Shown one piece after another: positions 19,893 to 31,600 of a stretch of 64,000 nucleotides of DNA (position 1 is its first letter; each line of letters starts with the position of its first letter). A program made the position numbers and the translations under genes. The DNA lies in the NCBI GenBank assembly GCA_030522415.1, contig CM060104.1:12296229-12360228 (forward strand), given 5' to 3'. The notes below the pieces were generated by a model, which was given only the letters and a program-made list of their open reading frames with translations, did no database searches and was not told where the DNA came from. Source of the stretch: Channallabes apus. Lineage: Eukaryota; Chordata; Actinopteri; Siluriformes; Clariidae.

Positions 19893-21318
19893 ATGGAATC
19901 ACCAAATAAAAACACTACTTGTACTTTGTTGCACCACCTCTGGCTTTTATAACAGCTTGAATTCTCTGAGGCATGGATTTAACTAATGTCAAACAGTATA
20001 CTTCATCAGTCTATCTCCAGCTTTGTCTTATTGCAGTTGCCAGATCAACTTTGCAGGTTGGAGCCGTGTCGTGGACCATTTTCTTTAATTTCCACCACAG
20101 ACTTTAAATTGGATTAAGGTCCGGACTATTTGCAGGCCATGCCATTGACATTATATGTATTTCCTGTAGGGATGTTTTCACAGATTTTGCCCTATGGCAC
20201 GATGCATTATCATCCTGAAAAATGATGCTACCATCACCAAACATCCTTTAAATTGATGGAATAAGAAAAGAGTCCAAAATCTCAACATAAACTTGTGCAT
20301 TTATAGAAGATGTAATGACTGTCATGTCTCCCATACCTTTACCTGACATACCCCATATCAATAATGATTGTGGAAATTTGCATGTTTTCTTCAGGCAGTT
20401 GTCTTTATTAATTTCATTGGAATGGCACCAAACAAAAGTTCCAGCATCATCACCCTGCCCAATGCAGATTCGTGATTCATTACTGAATCTAACTCTCATC
20501 CAGTCATCAGCAGTCCAAGATTGTCTTTCTTTAGCCCACTGAAACCTTATTTTTTTCTGTTTAGATGTTAATGATGGTTTTCTTTTGGCTTTTCTGTATG
20601 TAAATCCCATTTCTTTTAGGCGATTTCTTACTGTCCGGTCAGAGACATTGACTCCACTTTCTGCCCATTTGTTCCTCATTTGTTTTGTTGTGCATTTTCT
20701 GTTTTCAAGGCATATTGCTTTAAGTTTTCTGTCTTGGCGCTTTGATGTCTTTCTTGGTCTACCAGTACGCTTCCCTTTTACAACCTTTCCATTTGATTTG
20801 TACTTGGTCCAGATTTTAGACACAGCTGACTGGGAACAACCAACTTTTGCAACATTCCATGAAGATTTACCTTCTTCAAGAAGTTTGATAATCCTCTCCT
20901 TTGTTTCAGCTGACATCTCTCGTGTTGGAGCTATGAGTTATGTCAATCATCTTGCTTCAACACATCCCTAATATGTGCAAGCACTCTTTTTTTAACTGTA
21001 GACTAATTAGCAGTTGTAATCAGATACAGGTATTTGTTTTAGAAATGCAAAGTGCATCGTGATTCCATATTTTTTTCCTCAGATTTGTGTGATTCCATAT
21101 TTTTTTCCTCTGTTTGAGTTGTCAAAACAGTTGTCATTGACTATAGTTATCTTTCTTTGTTTTTTTTTTTTAAGTGTTTTATACAGCCAGAAGTTTGGAT
21201 TGTTGAGTGAAAATAGTTTTGTGGCATGTATGTGCTTGTTTTTTTTTCTACACAATTAAACATTTGAATGAACATCTTCTGAGAGGGGTGATTCCATAAT
21301 TTTTGCCAGGGGTTGTAG
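19893..21318 (-). mobile_element. Tc1-like transposon, same family as Tc1-A (Tc1-B)
   Basis: The right end (21318) is GCCAGGGGTTG, matching the Tc1-A terminus. The left end stops at ATATGGAATCACC (about 19893), so the other terminal repeat is missing. The right terminal region has an internal duplication of GATTCCATATTTTTTTCCTC (21061 and 21091). No palindrome arms flank it. Confidence 0.85.
19915..20916 (-). pseudogene. Tc1-B transposase, defective
   Basis: ATG at 20916. The N-terminal DNA-binding part is complete (MSAETKERIIKLLEEGKSSW, then GRPRKTSKRQDRK). The catalytic block reads FSNES where Tc1-A has FSDES, so the first catalytic Asp is Asn. A stop after FLIPSI (near 20248) is followed in frame by FQDDNA and NSPDLNPI, then another stop. 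The remaining C-terminus ends at TAG, 19915-19917. Inactive. Confidence 0.85.
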
Positions 21319-21364
21319 AGCAGGGTGACATGAAGAAAGGCCAAAAAAGGAAGGCAGTGAAGCT

Positions 21365-21600
21365 CATATCAGTGCTGCCCCTGCAATGTAAACAATGACT
21401 ATTAATTACAAGCTGAAGTTTTAATTAAGATGAGGCTGCACTAATAACAGCTCCTGACAGCGATGATTGCCGATTCCTTGTTCTGATTAGCTCAAACTGT
21501 CGGAGCCTCTTCCGCTCGGGTGGGAGATGGTAATGAAATTACCTGCCCTGCACAGTGGGCTTCTTCCTCACCACAACTCATCTACAAGCCTCAGCTCTCA
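21365..21600. promoter_or_regulatory. Candidate conserved non-coding element 1
   Basis: Non-repetitive block with balanced base composition and several transcription-factor-like sites: TGTAAACA (forkhead type), TATTAATTACA and TTTTAATTAAG (homeodomain type), and CTAATAACAGCTCCTGACAG. No open frame of note. The identification rests on appearance only. Confidence 0.3.
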
Positions 21601-23944
21601 CTTGTCATATGAAGTTGATAGAAATTAAGTCCAGACTCACAGACTAGCTGATCTGTTGCATATCAATTTATTGTGCACTGCTTACACCAAGAGGTTTTGT
21701 GATCCCAATCGGAACCATGGTGTGAGGTGCATATATATGTGCCTGTGTATGTGTCTTGTGGTTAAGCAAAAAATGAGAGGGGCATTCATTCATTTCTGTT
21801 CCCCTGTAGGATAACTTTCCAAATTAATTTCCCCTGTATTCCTCTAGATCACTATGTGGTCACAGAAGTTGGGTATGATTTTAAATTATTTCAGTGCATT
21901 ATAGTTATTATCTGCTTCAGTAACTATAAGATTAAAAAGAGGGCAAGGGAGTTCTTGAGGAGAAGCTAGCATTTAATTAATAAGGGCTGTATATAACAAG
22001 GTCAAATCTCTGGCATTAGACTAATGCATAGGGTTTTTCTACTTCAAATGGGAAAATTCTAAACAAATTAATATAATTTTTATATTAAAAATGAAAAAAA
22101 TCTATTAAAAATGTGCATACACTGAAATAGTGATGCACCGCTCTAATGTGAAGTGTTGCTGCACACACATGATTTGCATGAACGAGTCATTAGAAGGAAA
22201 ACTATAATGACACTGAAATACTAAACACAATGACATTTCTCAAAACACAAACCAAGTTGCAATATTATAGGAAAGGTAGTGACACAATTCTTGTTTTTGA
22301 CTGGACAGAATGCAAATATTTTTATTGCTTATTTTTGTGAAATATTTTAGAATTCTGAGAAATGTGGTTGAGGTTTGTGAAACGTTGTTGAGTTTTGTAC
22401 TTCAGGGCCCCCACATAAAACTAACCTAAAGCCATAAAACAAGAGTCAACACCTAATCTATTTAAAAGAATGACTAGATAGCCCAGAGGCATTTATGAAA
22501 CAAGTGCTGTGATCTCATGAAACTGGAACTATTCAGGCAGAATTACAAAATAGATATTGAGAAAAAAAAAAGAGTAGAGCATTAAATGAAAAGTTCACCT
22601 TGCAGAATGTTAAGCATTGTGGTTAATATTATGCTTTGGGGTTGTGTGGTAGAGTAAACTTTGTATAGGTAGATAGATGAATGGATTCCAATATATATGT
22701 CAGAAAATTCTGAAAGCAAATATGATACAGTCACTTAAAAAACATGATACAATCCACCATAAACTACTTCAATAAGGTAGTTCAAGCAATAGCCCTTACA
22801 ATGCCCTGAACTGAACAGCGGTTATAGTATGTAGGTAAAAGACATATTTAACACAGGCTGTAGATCTCCCCAAAATGTTTTAATACACCAGCTGAAATGC
22901 CCTCCACAGAATGCATTTTTCACACCTGAAATTCCCTCTTTTTCACTCCCTGTCAAAAATGCATTATTCCAGGGCCTATATAAATGAACTAGCACTAAGC
23001 CACACTACTCTGTCTGTTATAGTTGAGCCCCTCCCCACTACTTCCCCAGTGCTTCTTTTGTTACTGTGGTTAAGTCCTTATGGAGTGCTGTAAAACAAAC
23101 AAGATTAATCAATCAACCTTAAATTCAGCCAGCGTGTATTTTTTCCTAGTGCCATGGATATGGCATGAGGTATAGAATATAGTGGTGTATGTGTGTGTGT
23201 GCACGCACAGCAGAGTTATTGTCCATGTTTTTGCCCATGTTTTCAAGTGCAAGGTAGTCGTAGATGTACAGCATATAATAAGTCATGCAAATTAGCCTCA
23301 ATGTGCTTAAATTCAACTTAAGCTTAACAAACAGTAACTTTAGAATAGTAACATTTACAGCTCTAGGATCTCAAGTTGAGTCTTGAACATCAGATTATGG
23401 ACAAAGAGTAGACACTCTCTAGCTTTAATCTTTGAGAAAATTCACCTGAATTTTCCCTCAGTGAGAAAACAGTCCAAACTTTCAGAATAGCTGTCAGAAC
23501 ATCTTCACCATAAACAAATTTTAGCCATTTTTCTTCACATCCAATTGGGAGTAGAAACAAAGTTACTTGTACTGTACTTGGGTACAGTACAACCAGTAAC
23601 AGAGCACTACACCTAGAAACTCTCACAATGCTCTAACTTAAATTACATTGACTGGTGTCTGTTGTGTATAGTTTGGGTGAACGAGCCAACACATCGCCTT
23701 CCCAACAGTGTTTGACTGTTGACTCCTAGTTCATAACTTCATAACCACTGTAAGAATATATTTAATGATAAAGACTTCAAAGCACGTATGTAACTTGCTA
23801 TGGACAAGAACATCTGCCAAATGCCTAAATGTAAACAACAGTATATTTCATTATATTGAATTGCTCTAACTGAATAAATGGTTCTCATATGCATATACGT
23901 GAATGAAGAAGAGCTGCAACAGTGACCTGTCAATGCATTATTCA

Positions 23945-24115
23945 CAACGGTTGACTGCAGTAGTTCCAGATGCCTTTACTAATTAATGAGGCCTGTGATG
24001 TGCTGCTGAACTCATCAGCCATGAATCACCAGCAGCCATAAATAACACTGGATTATCCTCAGTAGAGCTGTGGCTAAGCAGAAATGCCAGATTTCTAAAA
24101 TTAAAGAAGAGAGGA
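23945..24115. promoter_or_regulatory. Candidate conserved non-coding element 2
   Basis: Non-repetitive block with ACTAATTAATGAGG, CATGAATCACCAGCAGCC, CATAAATAACACTGGATTA and CTGTGGCTAAGCAGAAATG. The homeodomain-type cores and balanced composition stand out from AT-rich surroundings. Stops in all frames over its length argue against a long exon. Not verified. Confidence 0.3.
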
Positions 24116-24650
24116 GGTCCGTTTTGTTATCCATACAGTATATCAATGTATCTTTACACACATTGTATTGGTGTATTTTCTGCAAAAGTATCAGAATGCT
24201 TCATATTTGTTTAATGTAGTTTTGGGGCATTAGAGTTTTGTCTTAGAGTTGCGCTTTGACGCCGTGGTCATGTCTATAAAGTTTGTTTTATCTTAAAAAT
24301 TATGGCAACATATAATAGCAATAAAATCTTTTTAAATTTTACTTGTAAACTGTACAGTATTAGTTGTGTTCACTTGTACTGAATATTGATGGTTGTTTCA
24401 AGTGATGACATTCTGATAAAAATTTCTACTCATAAAATTTAAAGCATGTTTTACCATCGTTTTTATTATTTAATTATTTCATACAAATTCTGTTGTACAA
24501 ATTATTTTGTACAAATTCTGACATTGGAAGACTCTTTTGTTGACCGTTTGGATCAAAGATACAAACTAATGGTGAAGTAATTATTTTACATTTAACAGTT
24601 TTTATTGTAGATGTCTGTACAGTTGAGGGAAAGTAACCTTACATGCATAG

Positions 24651-25060
24651 TGTACGGACATGTTATTCCACAAGTTCTGATGCGTATCTTTTCCCTTGCA
24701 TTCGTTTACTCACAACTCGGACGTTCATGAATTCTTTGTCTCTTCGTTTATTTTCAACATGAAACATTCAACAGTTCTTACAGTTTTCTTGCGTAAATCC
24801 ACTATGGTTACAACAACTTGTTTGCTGTATCTTATTGCAACTTATTTGCTTTGTTAGATTACGGTTTTAGACTACGGTCAAAAGCTTGTGTTCTCCACAA
24901 CTATCTTAACTGACTTCTACCGTGTGCAATAGTCATGCAACTACGCAATTATGGAATAACGTCACAGGACAACTTACAATTATCATAACTAAGTGTTTAA
25001 CTAATGAAATTCAAATAAACACAACAGCAAAATTATAAAAAATTTAATATGGCTCTTACA
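24651..25060 (-). repeat. BEL-1 3' LTR
   Basis: About 410 bp, closely matching 44353-44757 (for example CTTACAGTTTTCTTGCGTAA and CAACTTGTTTGCTGTATCTT). The minus strand starts TGTAAGAGCCATATT. Directly inside it the minus strand reads TTAGGGGCTGGAAA, a polypurine tract. Confidence 0.88.
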
Positions 25061-25279
25061 TTTCCAGCCCCTAATTGACAGGCAGGGAGACTGACAATTA
25101 CACACATTTTTTATTTATGATATATATTTAACGATGGAGTCATAAAATTAAACCTTCTTAACCTTTTAAAACCCTTTTTAAATCTTTCAAATGTATACTA
25201 TTTGCCTTAAAGTGTTCATATCTTTGCGTACCAAAGAAAAAGTCATAACTAGTTATGACATAATTAACAGTCCATTTCA
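25061..25279 (-). other. BEL-1 3' non-coding region and polypurine tract
   Basis: Matches the BEL-2 region 56045-56244 (CAGCCCCTAATTGACAGGCA, then AACAGTCCATTTCA). Ends at TTTCA, the L2-B target duplication. Confidence 0.75.
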
Positions 25280-25886
25280 ATTCAATTCAATTTTATTTAT
25301 ATAGCGCTTTTAACAATGGTCATTGTCTCAAAGCAGCTTCACAAAAATTAAAGAAAATTTTCAAAAAATTAAAGAATTTTTTTTAGTAAAGATAATATTT
25401 GGAAGTGTGTATGTGTGAGAAAAATGTGTCTAGATAATAATGAGATGAATGAATGATGAATGAAATGTCTCTAATGAGCAAGCCAAGGGTGACGGCGACA
25501 GTGGCAAGGAAAAACTCCCTTAGATGGCATTAGGAAGAAACCTTGAGAGGAACCAGACTCAACAGGGAACCCATCCTCATTTGGGTGATAACAGATAGAA
25601 ATTATATAACATCATGTGTGTTGTGCAGTTGAACGTTCAAAATGACAGAAGTTCTGTAAATTAACATGAAGACCAGTTCAGCATAGGGACGAGTCAGTAG
25701 GTGCAGAGGGCAGATGAGGTCTGGATCACTGGAAGCACAGGAGCAGCATGTGTAGCTCCAACCATCATGAAGCTGGCACAATCTCCCAATGCCTCGGGAT
25801 GGGTAGAAAAATACAGAACATATGAGGAGAATTAGCATAGTTGCCATTCAGGATAGGTGTACTGGAGTATGAGGTGATGGGATGAG

Positions 25887-26139
25887 TTATGTGTATGCCA
25901 GATTAAAAAGATGCATCTTGAGTCTACTTTTGAACTGGGAAACTGTGTCTGCTCCCCGAAGGCTATTCCAAAGCTTTGGAGCTAAATATGAAAATGCCCT
26001 ACCCCCTTTTGTAGATTTAGAAATTCTGGGAACTACCAGAAGTCCGGAGTTTTGTGATCTTAAGGCGCGTGGTGGATTGTAGCGTATCAGAAGACTGGTT
26101 AGGTATGTGGGAGCTAAACCATTTAAGGCCTTATATGTA
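25887..26139 (-). pseudogene. L2-B protein C-terminal end
   Basis: Minus strand reads YKALNGLAPTYLTSLL, PPRALRSQNSGLLVVPR, GGRAFSYLAPKLWNSL and FKSRLKMHLFNLAYT, stop at 25887-25889. It continues the frame interrupted at 34763. Confidence 0.85.
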
Positions 26140-26582
26140 CACTGTAAAAAATAAATAGTACATTTTACAGTAAAAAACCTATCAGCTGTGGTTGCCAGAA
26201 TTCTACCGTAAAAAATACGGTAGCACCGTTATTGCACTGTGAAAAAAAAAAACACGTAAATTTCACAGTAAAAAAAATGCAGCTGTGGTTGCCAGAAGTT
26301 TACCGTTAATTTTTTTTACAGATTTTAATTTTTTATTTTTTTTATGGTTTAGAACTGTCTAATGAACATATTTATGTTGTTGGAAAAACAATTTATTCCC
26401 GTCAAATTCCAGGATTTACATTGTAACAAATACGGATCATAACTATGTTTTGTACAGCTCAGAACTGTCTAATTTAAAGATTTATGTTGTAATAATAACA
26501 GTTTATTTCCATCTTTTTTTTACAGCTCAGTACTCACACAACTTTATCCTGTATATGGGGGGGGGGGGGGGGTGACTAGTAC

Positions 26583-26716
26583 CTTGTGGAAACCCACCAA
26601 GCACAGGGAGAACATACAAACTCCACACACACAGAGATGGGAATTGAGCCTGGCCGGGAATCGAACCCGGACCCTCGTGGTGGAAGGCGACAGTGCTAAC
26701 CACTACACTACCATGC
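26583..26716 (-). mobile_element. SINE head, partial
   Basis: Minus strand: TAGTGTAGTGGTTAGCACTG (A-box region), GGGTTCGATTCCCGG (B-box region), GAGTTTGTATGTTCTCCCTG. Same family as the SINE at 13290-13476. It is truncated at GTGGGTTTCCAC. A run of about 16 G precedes it at 26558-26573. Confidence 0.75.
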
Positions 26717-27439
26717 TTGGTACACAATTGCTGTCGTTGTTGGACTATTTGTTTTATTATGAATAACCACAGTAAATTCATTCAGCAATTCTGTGAAAGC
26801 ATCATTTTATCACACTAGCTGGGAGCTAAAAGAGAGTTAAGAAACTATTAAGAATGCTTTTATACTAACTGATGAATACAAACCTAAATCAAATCATCAA
26901 ACCCATCAAAATTTATTCAAGACTCAGACATCAGCATGGCCCCATGTATTTTTTAAATAAAGACAGCAAAAACAATATTAAAATTCTCAAAATCAAATAT
27001 ATGTCAGGGTAGACATTTTTTTTGAGCTGACAATCTAAGTATGGCGGTGGGGGCGGGCAAAGTGGCTTGTGCTAGCAACTGTCCTCGCCACAGTCATCAA
27101 AGGGCGGAATACAGTGGTTACAAAATCGGAGCGTCGTATGTAACGTCGCCGCCGCATTACGGGATGTGCATTTGCTGTGCATTTGCTGGCTTTTACCACT
27201 GAGTGGCGCTATATAACTACAGACTTAGTTCATTCTCTGCCTCAATAATACACGTAATAGCCGATAACATCAAGTGAAACACTGTAGTTGACCGAATTCA
27301 TAATCACAGTACTATAATTACAGTACAAATGTAGAATTCTAATTAAATCAAATCTTATTAAGATCAAATTTAAGCACAATAAATATTAACACAGTGAGCT
27401 TTTAGATTTTATCACGTGTAATTAGAAAAGAAGTGTGTA

Positions 27440-27535
27440 GGGTTTTATTTAAATATAAATTTCTAAACCAATAAGATCAAATAACACCAAGTTATTATTA
27501 TAACAGGCTTACTTCGTCACTTATCAAAGACGTAC
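27440..27535 (+). repeat. Inverted repeat, left copy
   Basis: Complement of 31505-31600: TATTTAAATATAAATTTCTA, CCAATAAGATCAAATAACAC, GGCTTACTTCGTCACTTATC. Confidence 0.8.
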
Positions 27536-27595
27536 ACTTGCTTTCAAAGAAGTCGAGTGGCTTATTAACGTCTCTGGTGTGCATTGTCTCTATGT

Positions 27596-27664
27596 GGCCG
27601 CTTGGTGTAGCGGTTAGAACACTCGGCAAGTGATCTACAAAGTGCCGGTTCGAATCCCGAGTGA
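27596..27664 (+). other. tRNA-like sequence (pseudo-tRNA or SINE head)
   Basis: GGTGTAGCGGTTAGAAC resembles an A box/D arm and GGTTCGAATCCC a B box/T loop, about 35 bp apart as in a tRNA. The T stem has a mismatch and the acceptor ends do not pair, so it is unlikely to be a working tRNA. No SINE body is recognised after it. Confidence 0.35.
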
Positions 27665-28094
27665 TGTTTTAAAATTGTTTTATTTTAAAACTAAATAAAA
27701 TGTTTTAAGTGCGCTTAAGGTAGAGTCTTATAAAGGCTATGTAGACTTATATAGTTTTATTATATATTTTTTGCACATTAATCTGAGTCCTCATCTGTTA
27801 GATCTGTTTAGTTTTTTTTTTCCTGCCGGGACGAATGCGCGGTTCCATCCCTTTCCCGCCTATTCAGGGAGCCTACGGAGTGAGCGATTAACCATAGTCG
27901 AATCGATTGGTGTGCGTCCAACTCACGTTACTCGTGTGCTATTAATGCCGGCTGGTGATAATTAACGTTAATATGATCTCGGGCTTGGTCACGATGCTCA
28001 ACACCTATAAAAATAGCAAAGTATTGTGTATAGAGTGATAAAAAAAACTATCTAACGCATGTTAGAAAACATAATTTCCTGCATTTTTTTTCTG

Positions 28095-28218
28095 CTTCAG
28101 GAGTCAGTCTGTTCTGAGACAGTGAGAGTAGAGGAAGGTGCAGATTCAGGACCAGGGAGGGAGCCGGAGACAGCAGAACAAAGAGATGATATTGCCAGCA
28201 CCAGCACAGGGAGCACAG
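28095..28218 (+). other. Exon-like island in the CACTA-like element
   Basis: Pyrimidine tract and CAG at 28083-28098, then an acidic open stretch reading SVCSETVRVEEGADSGPGRE and PETAEQRDDIASTSTG. Composition is coding-like. It could be a captured host exon or a piece of a transposase gene. No donor site is convincing. Confidence 0.25.
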
Positions 28219-28406
28219 TTTTTAGTTTAGATCTCATGTTTACATTTTATTGTATGTTGATGGCTTGACTGTAAACAACATAAACAATGCAATAAATTTA
28301 TAAAAATATATATTTATTGTCCCCCCTGCTGTTAAATGAAATTTGCGTTATTTTACGTTAATGTTACGTTATTACATTATTAACGTCGACAGAATAAAGT
28401 AAAGTT

Positions 28407-28511
28407 TTATTTCTGGAATTGATGCACGGGCTTCATCTTAGGCTTTTTTTTCTTTCGGTTCTTTCGTTTCTCAGCGCCGGACTGTTGATGTCTCTTTCCA
28501 GGACCAGGCAT
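28407..28511 (-). CDS. 34-residue basic peptide ORF, possible transposase N-terminus remnant
   Basis: ATG at 28511, stop at 28407-28409, with AATAAA overlapping the stop. The peptide begins MPGPGKRHQQSGAEKRKNRK, then KPKMKPVHQFQK. A SGAEKRK-type basic start resembles N-termini of hAT/TTF-zinc-finger transposase relatives in fish; that is family memory, not a search result. Too short to be a functional domain. Confidence 0.3.
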   Translation of the reverse strand: MPGPGKRHQQSGAEKRKNRKKKKPKMKPVHQFQK

Positions 28512-29341
28512 ATCGTTCAATTATTATAATTCTTTTGGCCAAATACTGTAGGCGGCCGTAACAGAGGTGAGGGCGCGCGCGTCATCACGTGTGCTTAGCC
28601 GACTCTGCGTTCACCGTAAACTTCAATATAGACGTTTATATTTTTGTTTATTTGTATATGTATGTTATTAATATTAATTTTTTAGAGATTGTGTGTGTGC
28701 GTGCACGGAGAGTTTGTGTTGATAAGTGTATGTGGATAAGTTGATAAGTGTATCAGAAAGCATTAAAATGTTCATTTGAATTAAAATGACACACACACGT
28801 CTGTATATACAGTATATCAATTACATATATATCAATTTCATTAGTTCGTTCATTCTATTTGAAGCTTCGGATGTTTTTTTTTTTTTTTTTGGTTTGGTTA
28901 GATTAGTTCTGAACTCGCTTCCGTGAAACTATCGCTAAAACAATCTACTGAGCCCTCCTGAGGATATAAAGCTTTATTATTGTGTTTGGATAAATAATCA
29001 GATCTACCACAGCAGATAATAAACTATGGTGTGTCATAACCGAAGCAAACACCACGATTATGCCTCTTTTCGTTTGACAGGAACGTGGTTCACTTGGCCG
29101 CGGTGTATTATAAACCTGTGGAATGTTTCACTGTTTATGCTCACATAAGAGGAATAAAAGCGAGTGAAATGTGGAAATGATGTTTGGCAACTCAATGAGG
29201 ACTAAACCAATGATTTCGGTAACTCCACTGAGTGTAACATCTGCATAGTGACACTGAACATCTTTACTTTTCCGTTTACCTCTGAAAAAAAAGCTGTATT
29301 TAGTTTGTTTATATTTAGAGTTTTTATAACAGTAGAAGAAG

Positions 29342-29405
29342 TACGCGCGCGCACGCACACACATAGACACACACACACACACACACAGACACACCTCCCT
29401 TGAGC
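29342..29405. repeat. CA microsatellite 1
   Basis: GCGCGC then CA repeats ending AGACACACCTCCCTTGAGCC, the same unique flank as the block at 30055. Confidence 0.85.
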
Positions 29406-30054
29406 CCTGCGTCTGTCGGATTTCAGCTGTCACGGGGTGGAAAGACTTTGAAGCAGTTTATATATGAATCTAAGCTTGAACTTATCAGCATTGTAAATAT
29501 ATAATACTTTTCAAATAAAATCGCTATTACTTTGACCCTGAAGTTTAGTTTAGCACACACAAAAAACAGAAAAGTCATTTCTGGTAAATCAACGGAATGT
29601 GTAGTTTATTTACAGTAATTCATTAAAAAATGAATATACATTGTACAGTACACGGTAAACACGGGAAAGATTACAAAATGAAAAAACAAACAGTGTCTAC
29701 TTTATAAACAGCTTAGTATGTGCGTCGAGATGCTGAAATCCCTTGCATGTTTTTGCTTCCAAGTGGAGAGATATTTGACCGATAGCCTAGAACAAAAGAT
29801 CTATAGGTGTGATCACAACCCCCTCCGACCGACCGTGCCATCAATCACTGACCACCTCAGAAGTTCCCTCCAATGTATGGCTGCAATACTTGTTTTGCAA
29901 GTATTTTTAACACCATTCAAAGGCTTACAAGTTCCATTCAACATATAATGATGTCTCCACATGTTAATATATTCCTAAAATTTATATATTACAAGTTGAT
30001 AAACTGATCTGCGGTAGCGGAAAAATCCGCTGAAAAAAGGAGAGGCTACAGCTC

Positions 30055-30117
30055 ACGCGCACACACACACACAGACACACACACACACACACACACAGAC
30101 ACACCTCCCTTGAGCCC
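30055..30117. repeat. CA microsatellite 2
   Basis: Same CA structure and the same AGACACACCTCCCTTGAGCC flank as 29342-29405, 710 bp away, so a duplicated segment rather than two chance microsatellites. Confidence 0.85.
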
Positions 30118-31504
30118 TCGGTAAACATCCAAGCACTGAGGCACGCAAATCCCCTGACCACAATAAGGTGACAATCCCTCAGGGGGGGAAGATGAAAAAT
30201 ACAAATTAAATAAATAAAACAAAATAAAATATCCTTAATCCAGATTTTATCAATCAACGACATAATATTGATCTTAGCTGGATGGTCTAATTCTCAAAAC
30301 CGTTTAACCTAAAGAAAAACTTAACACACTATAACTAGAATATTTACAAAACTGAAAGGTTGTCTTATGTATAATAAAAAAACCTCATAACTCAAAAAGA
30401 TCATATTATGTTTTTATATATATTTTTTAGATTTTTTTTTTATAGTAACTGAACAGCTCTCTTCTCTCCAATCCACTCCTAAACCACAGTCTCCTATTTC
30501 TCTGTGCGCGCTCTGGAGACTGTGAATGAATACACGCAGCGGAGGTTTTGTAAACTGTAGAGATACAATAATTTTACTGCTGGAAAAATCAGCATTTTAT
30601 CTAATTTGAAATATAAACTTAATATTATCTGTTACTTAATATATTTTCTTTTGATGATGACCATAACAGCCTACTGCATTTCATTATTTATAATAACACA
30701 AAAACAATATTACAATATTTGATATTTTAATATAAACTCGGTATCATTATCCTCCTTGTGTATGTGTAAAAAACATTTGATTTGTTCTATTTTTTATTCT
30801 TATAGTGTGCTCAATTTGTTTCTAGTAATTTATATATTTAAATTCGGATGCCTTTTACTGTTACAAATTTAACTCTTTGCAAAATAATAAAAATGTGTCT
30901 TGCTGTACAAGCCCTTGTGTTGTTGTTTGTGCTGCTGTTCTTTAATAATACCAATAATCAGATACAAACAGTCTGTCTAAACGAAAATTAAGCAATGCTT
31001 CTTAACTCATCATTATGTGGATATTTTTCATGTTCGTTGGATAAAGTATGTACTGTAATGATTTGGTCTACTCTGTACTGTATGTGCGTGAGAGAGAGGG
31101 GTGTCGCGGTCGTGAAACAAAGGCTCATTTCAGCTCATTCAGTTTCTCTGAATGTATAGGTGAGAACAGCTGATTCATGGTGAATAATTTGCATTTGAGT
31201 GTTGCCAAGTGAAAAGAAGACAAACATCAAGACGAACAACATATAAAACTGAGACAATATTTTAAAAAGAATCGCAATCAACCTGAACAGGTAAGCTGGA
31301 ATAAAATCAGTAGCAGCATTAACTAAAGTAATTAGTAATTATTAGCTGCTACTGATTTTATGGACTCATCACGGTTAAATACGTTGGTCACATGCCAGCT
31401 GTATAAGCCGGTTAAGGGACTCATTACGGTTGTATATCGTGCTCTGAATAATAAATTTTTTTGTTTGCTGTTTGTTTGCTGAGTAAAATTAAAATAGAAC
31501 AAGC

Positions 31505-31600
31505 TCTGGATAAGTGACGAAGTAAGCCTGTTATAATAATAACTTGGTGTTATTTGATCTTATTGGTTTATAAATTTATATTTAAATAAATAGTAAACTC
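31505..31600 (-). repeat. Inverted repeat, right copy
   Basis: Complement of 27440-27535; implies an internal element with inverted ends of about 4.1 kb. Confidence 0.8.

Larger units (their letters stand above)
21319..24645. other. Low-repeat intergenic stretch with two conserved-looking blocks
   Basis: No gene and no recognised transposon. AT-rich overall, with two better-balanced blocks described separately (21365-21600 and 23945-24115). A short GTGT tract lies near 23190. Confidence 0.5.

Noticed and set aside
21852..21876. 25-bp microexon (HYVVTEVG) between TTCCTCTAG and GTATGA
   Set aside because: Too short to support without transcript data; such patterns are expected by chance in this length of sequence.
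27596..27664. Functional tRNA gene
   Set aside because: Acceptor ends do not pair and the T stem is mismatched; kept only as tRNA-like.
29128..29433. Cysteine-rich CVCVCV open frames
   Set aside because: Translation of CA/TG microsatellites, also near 30 kb, 10.7 kb and 12.8 kb.
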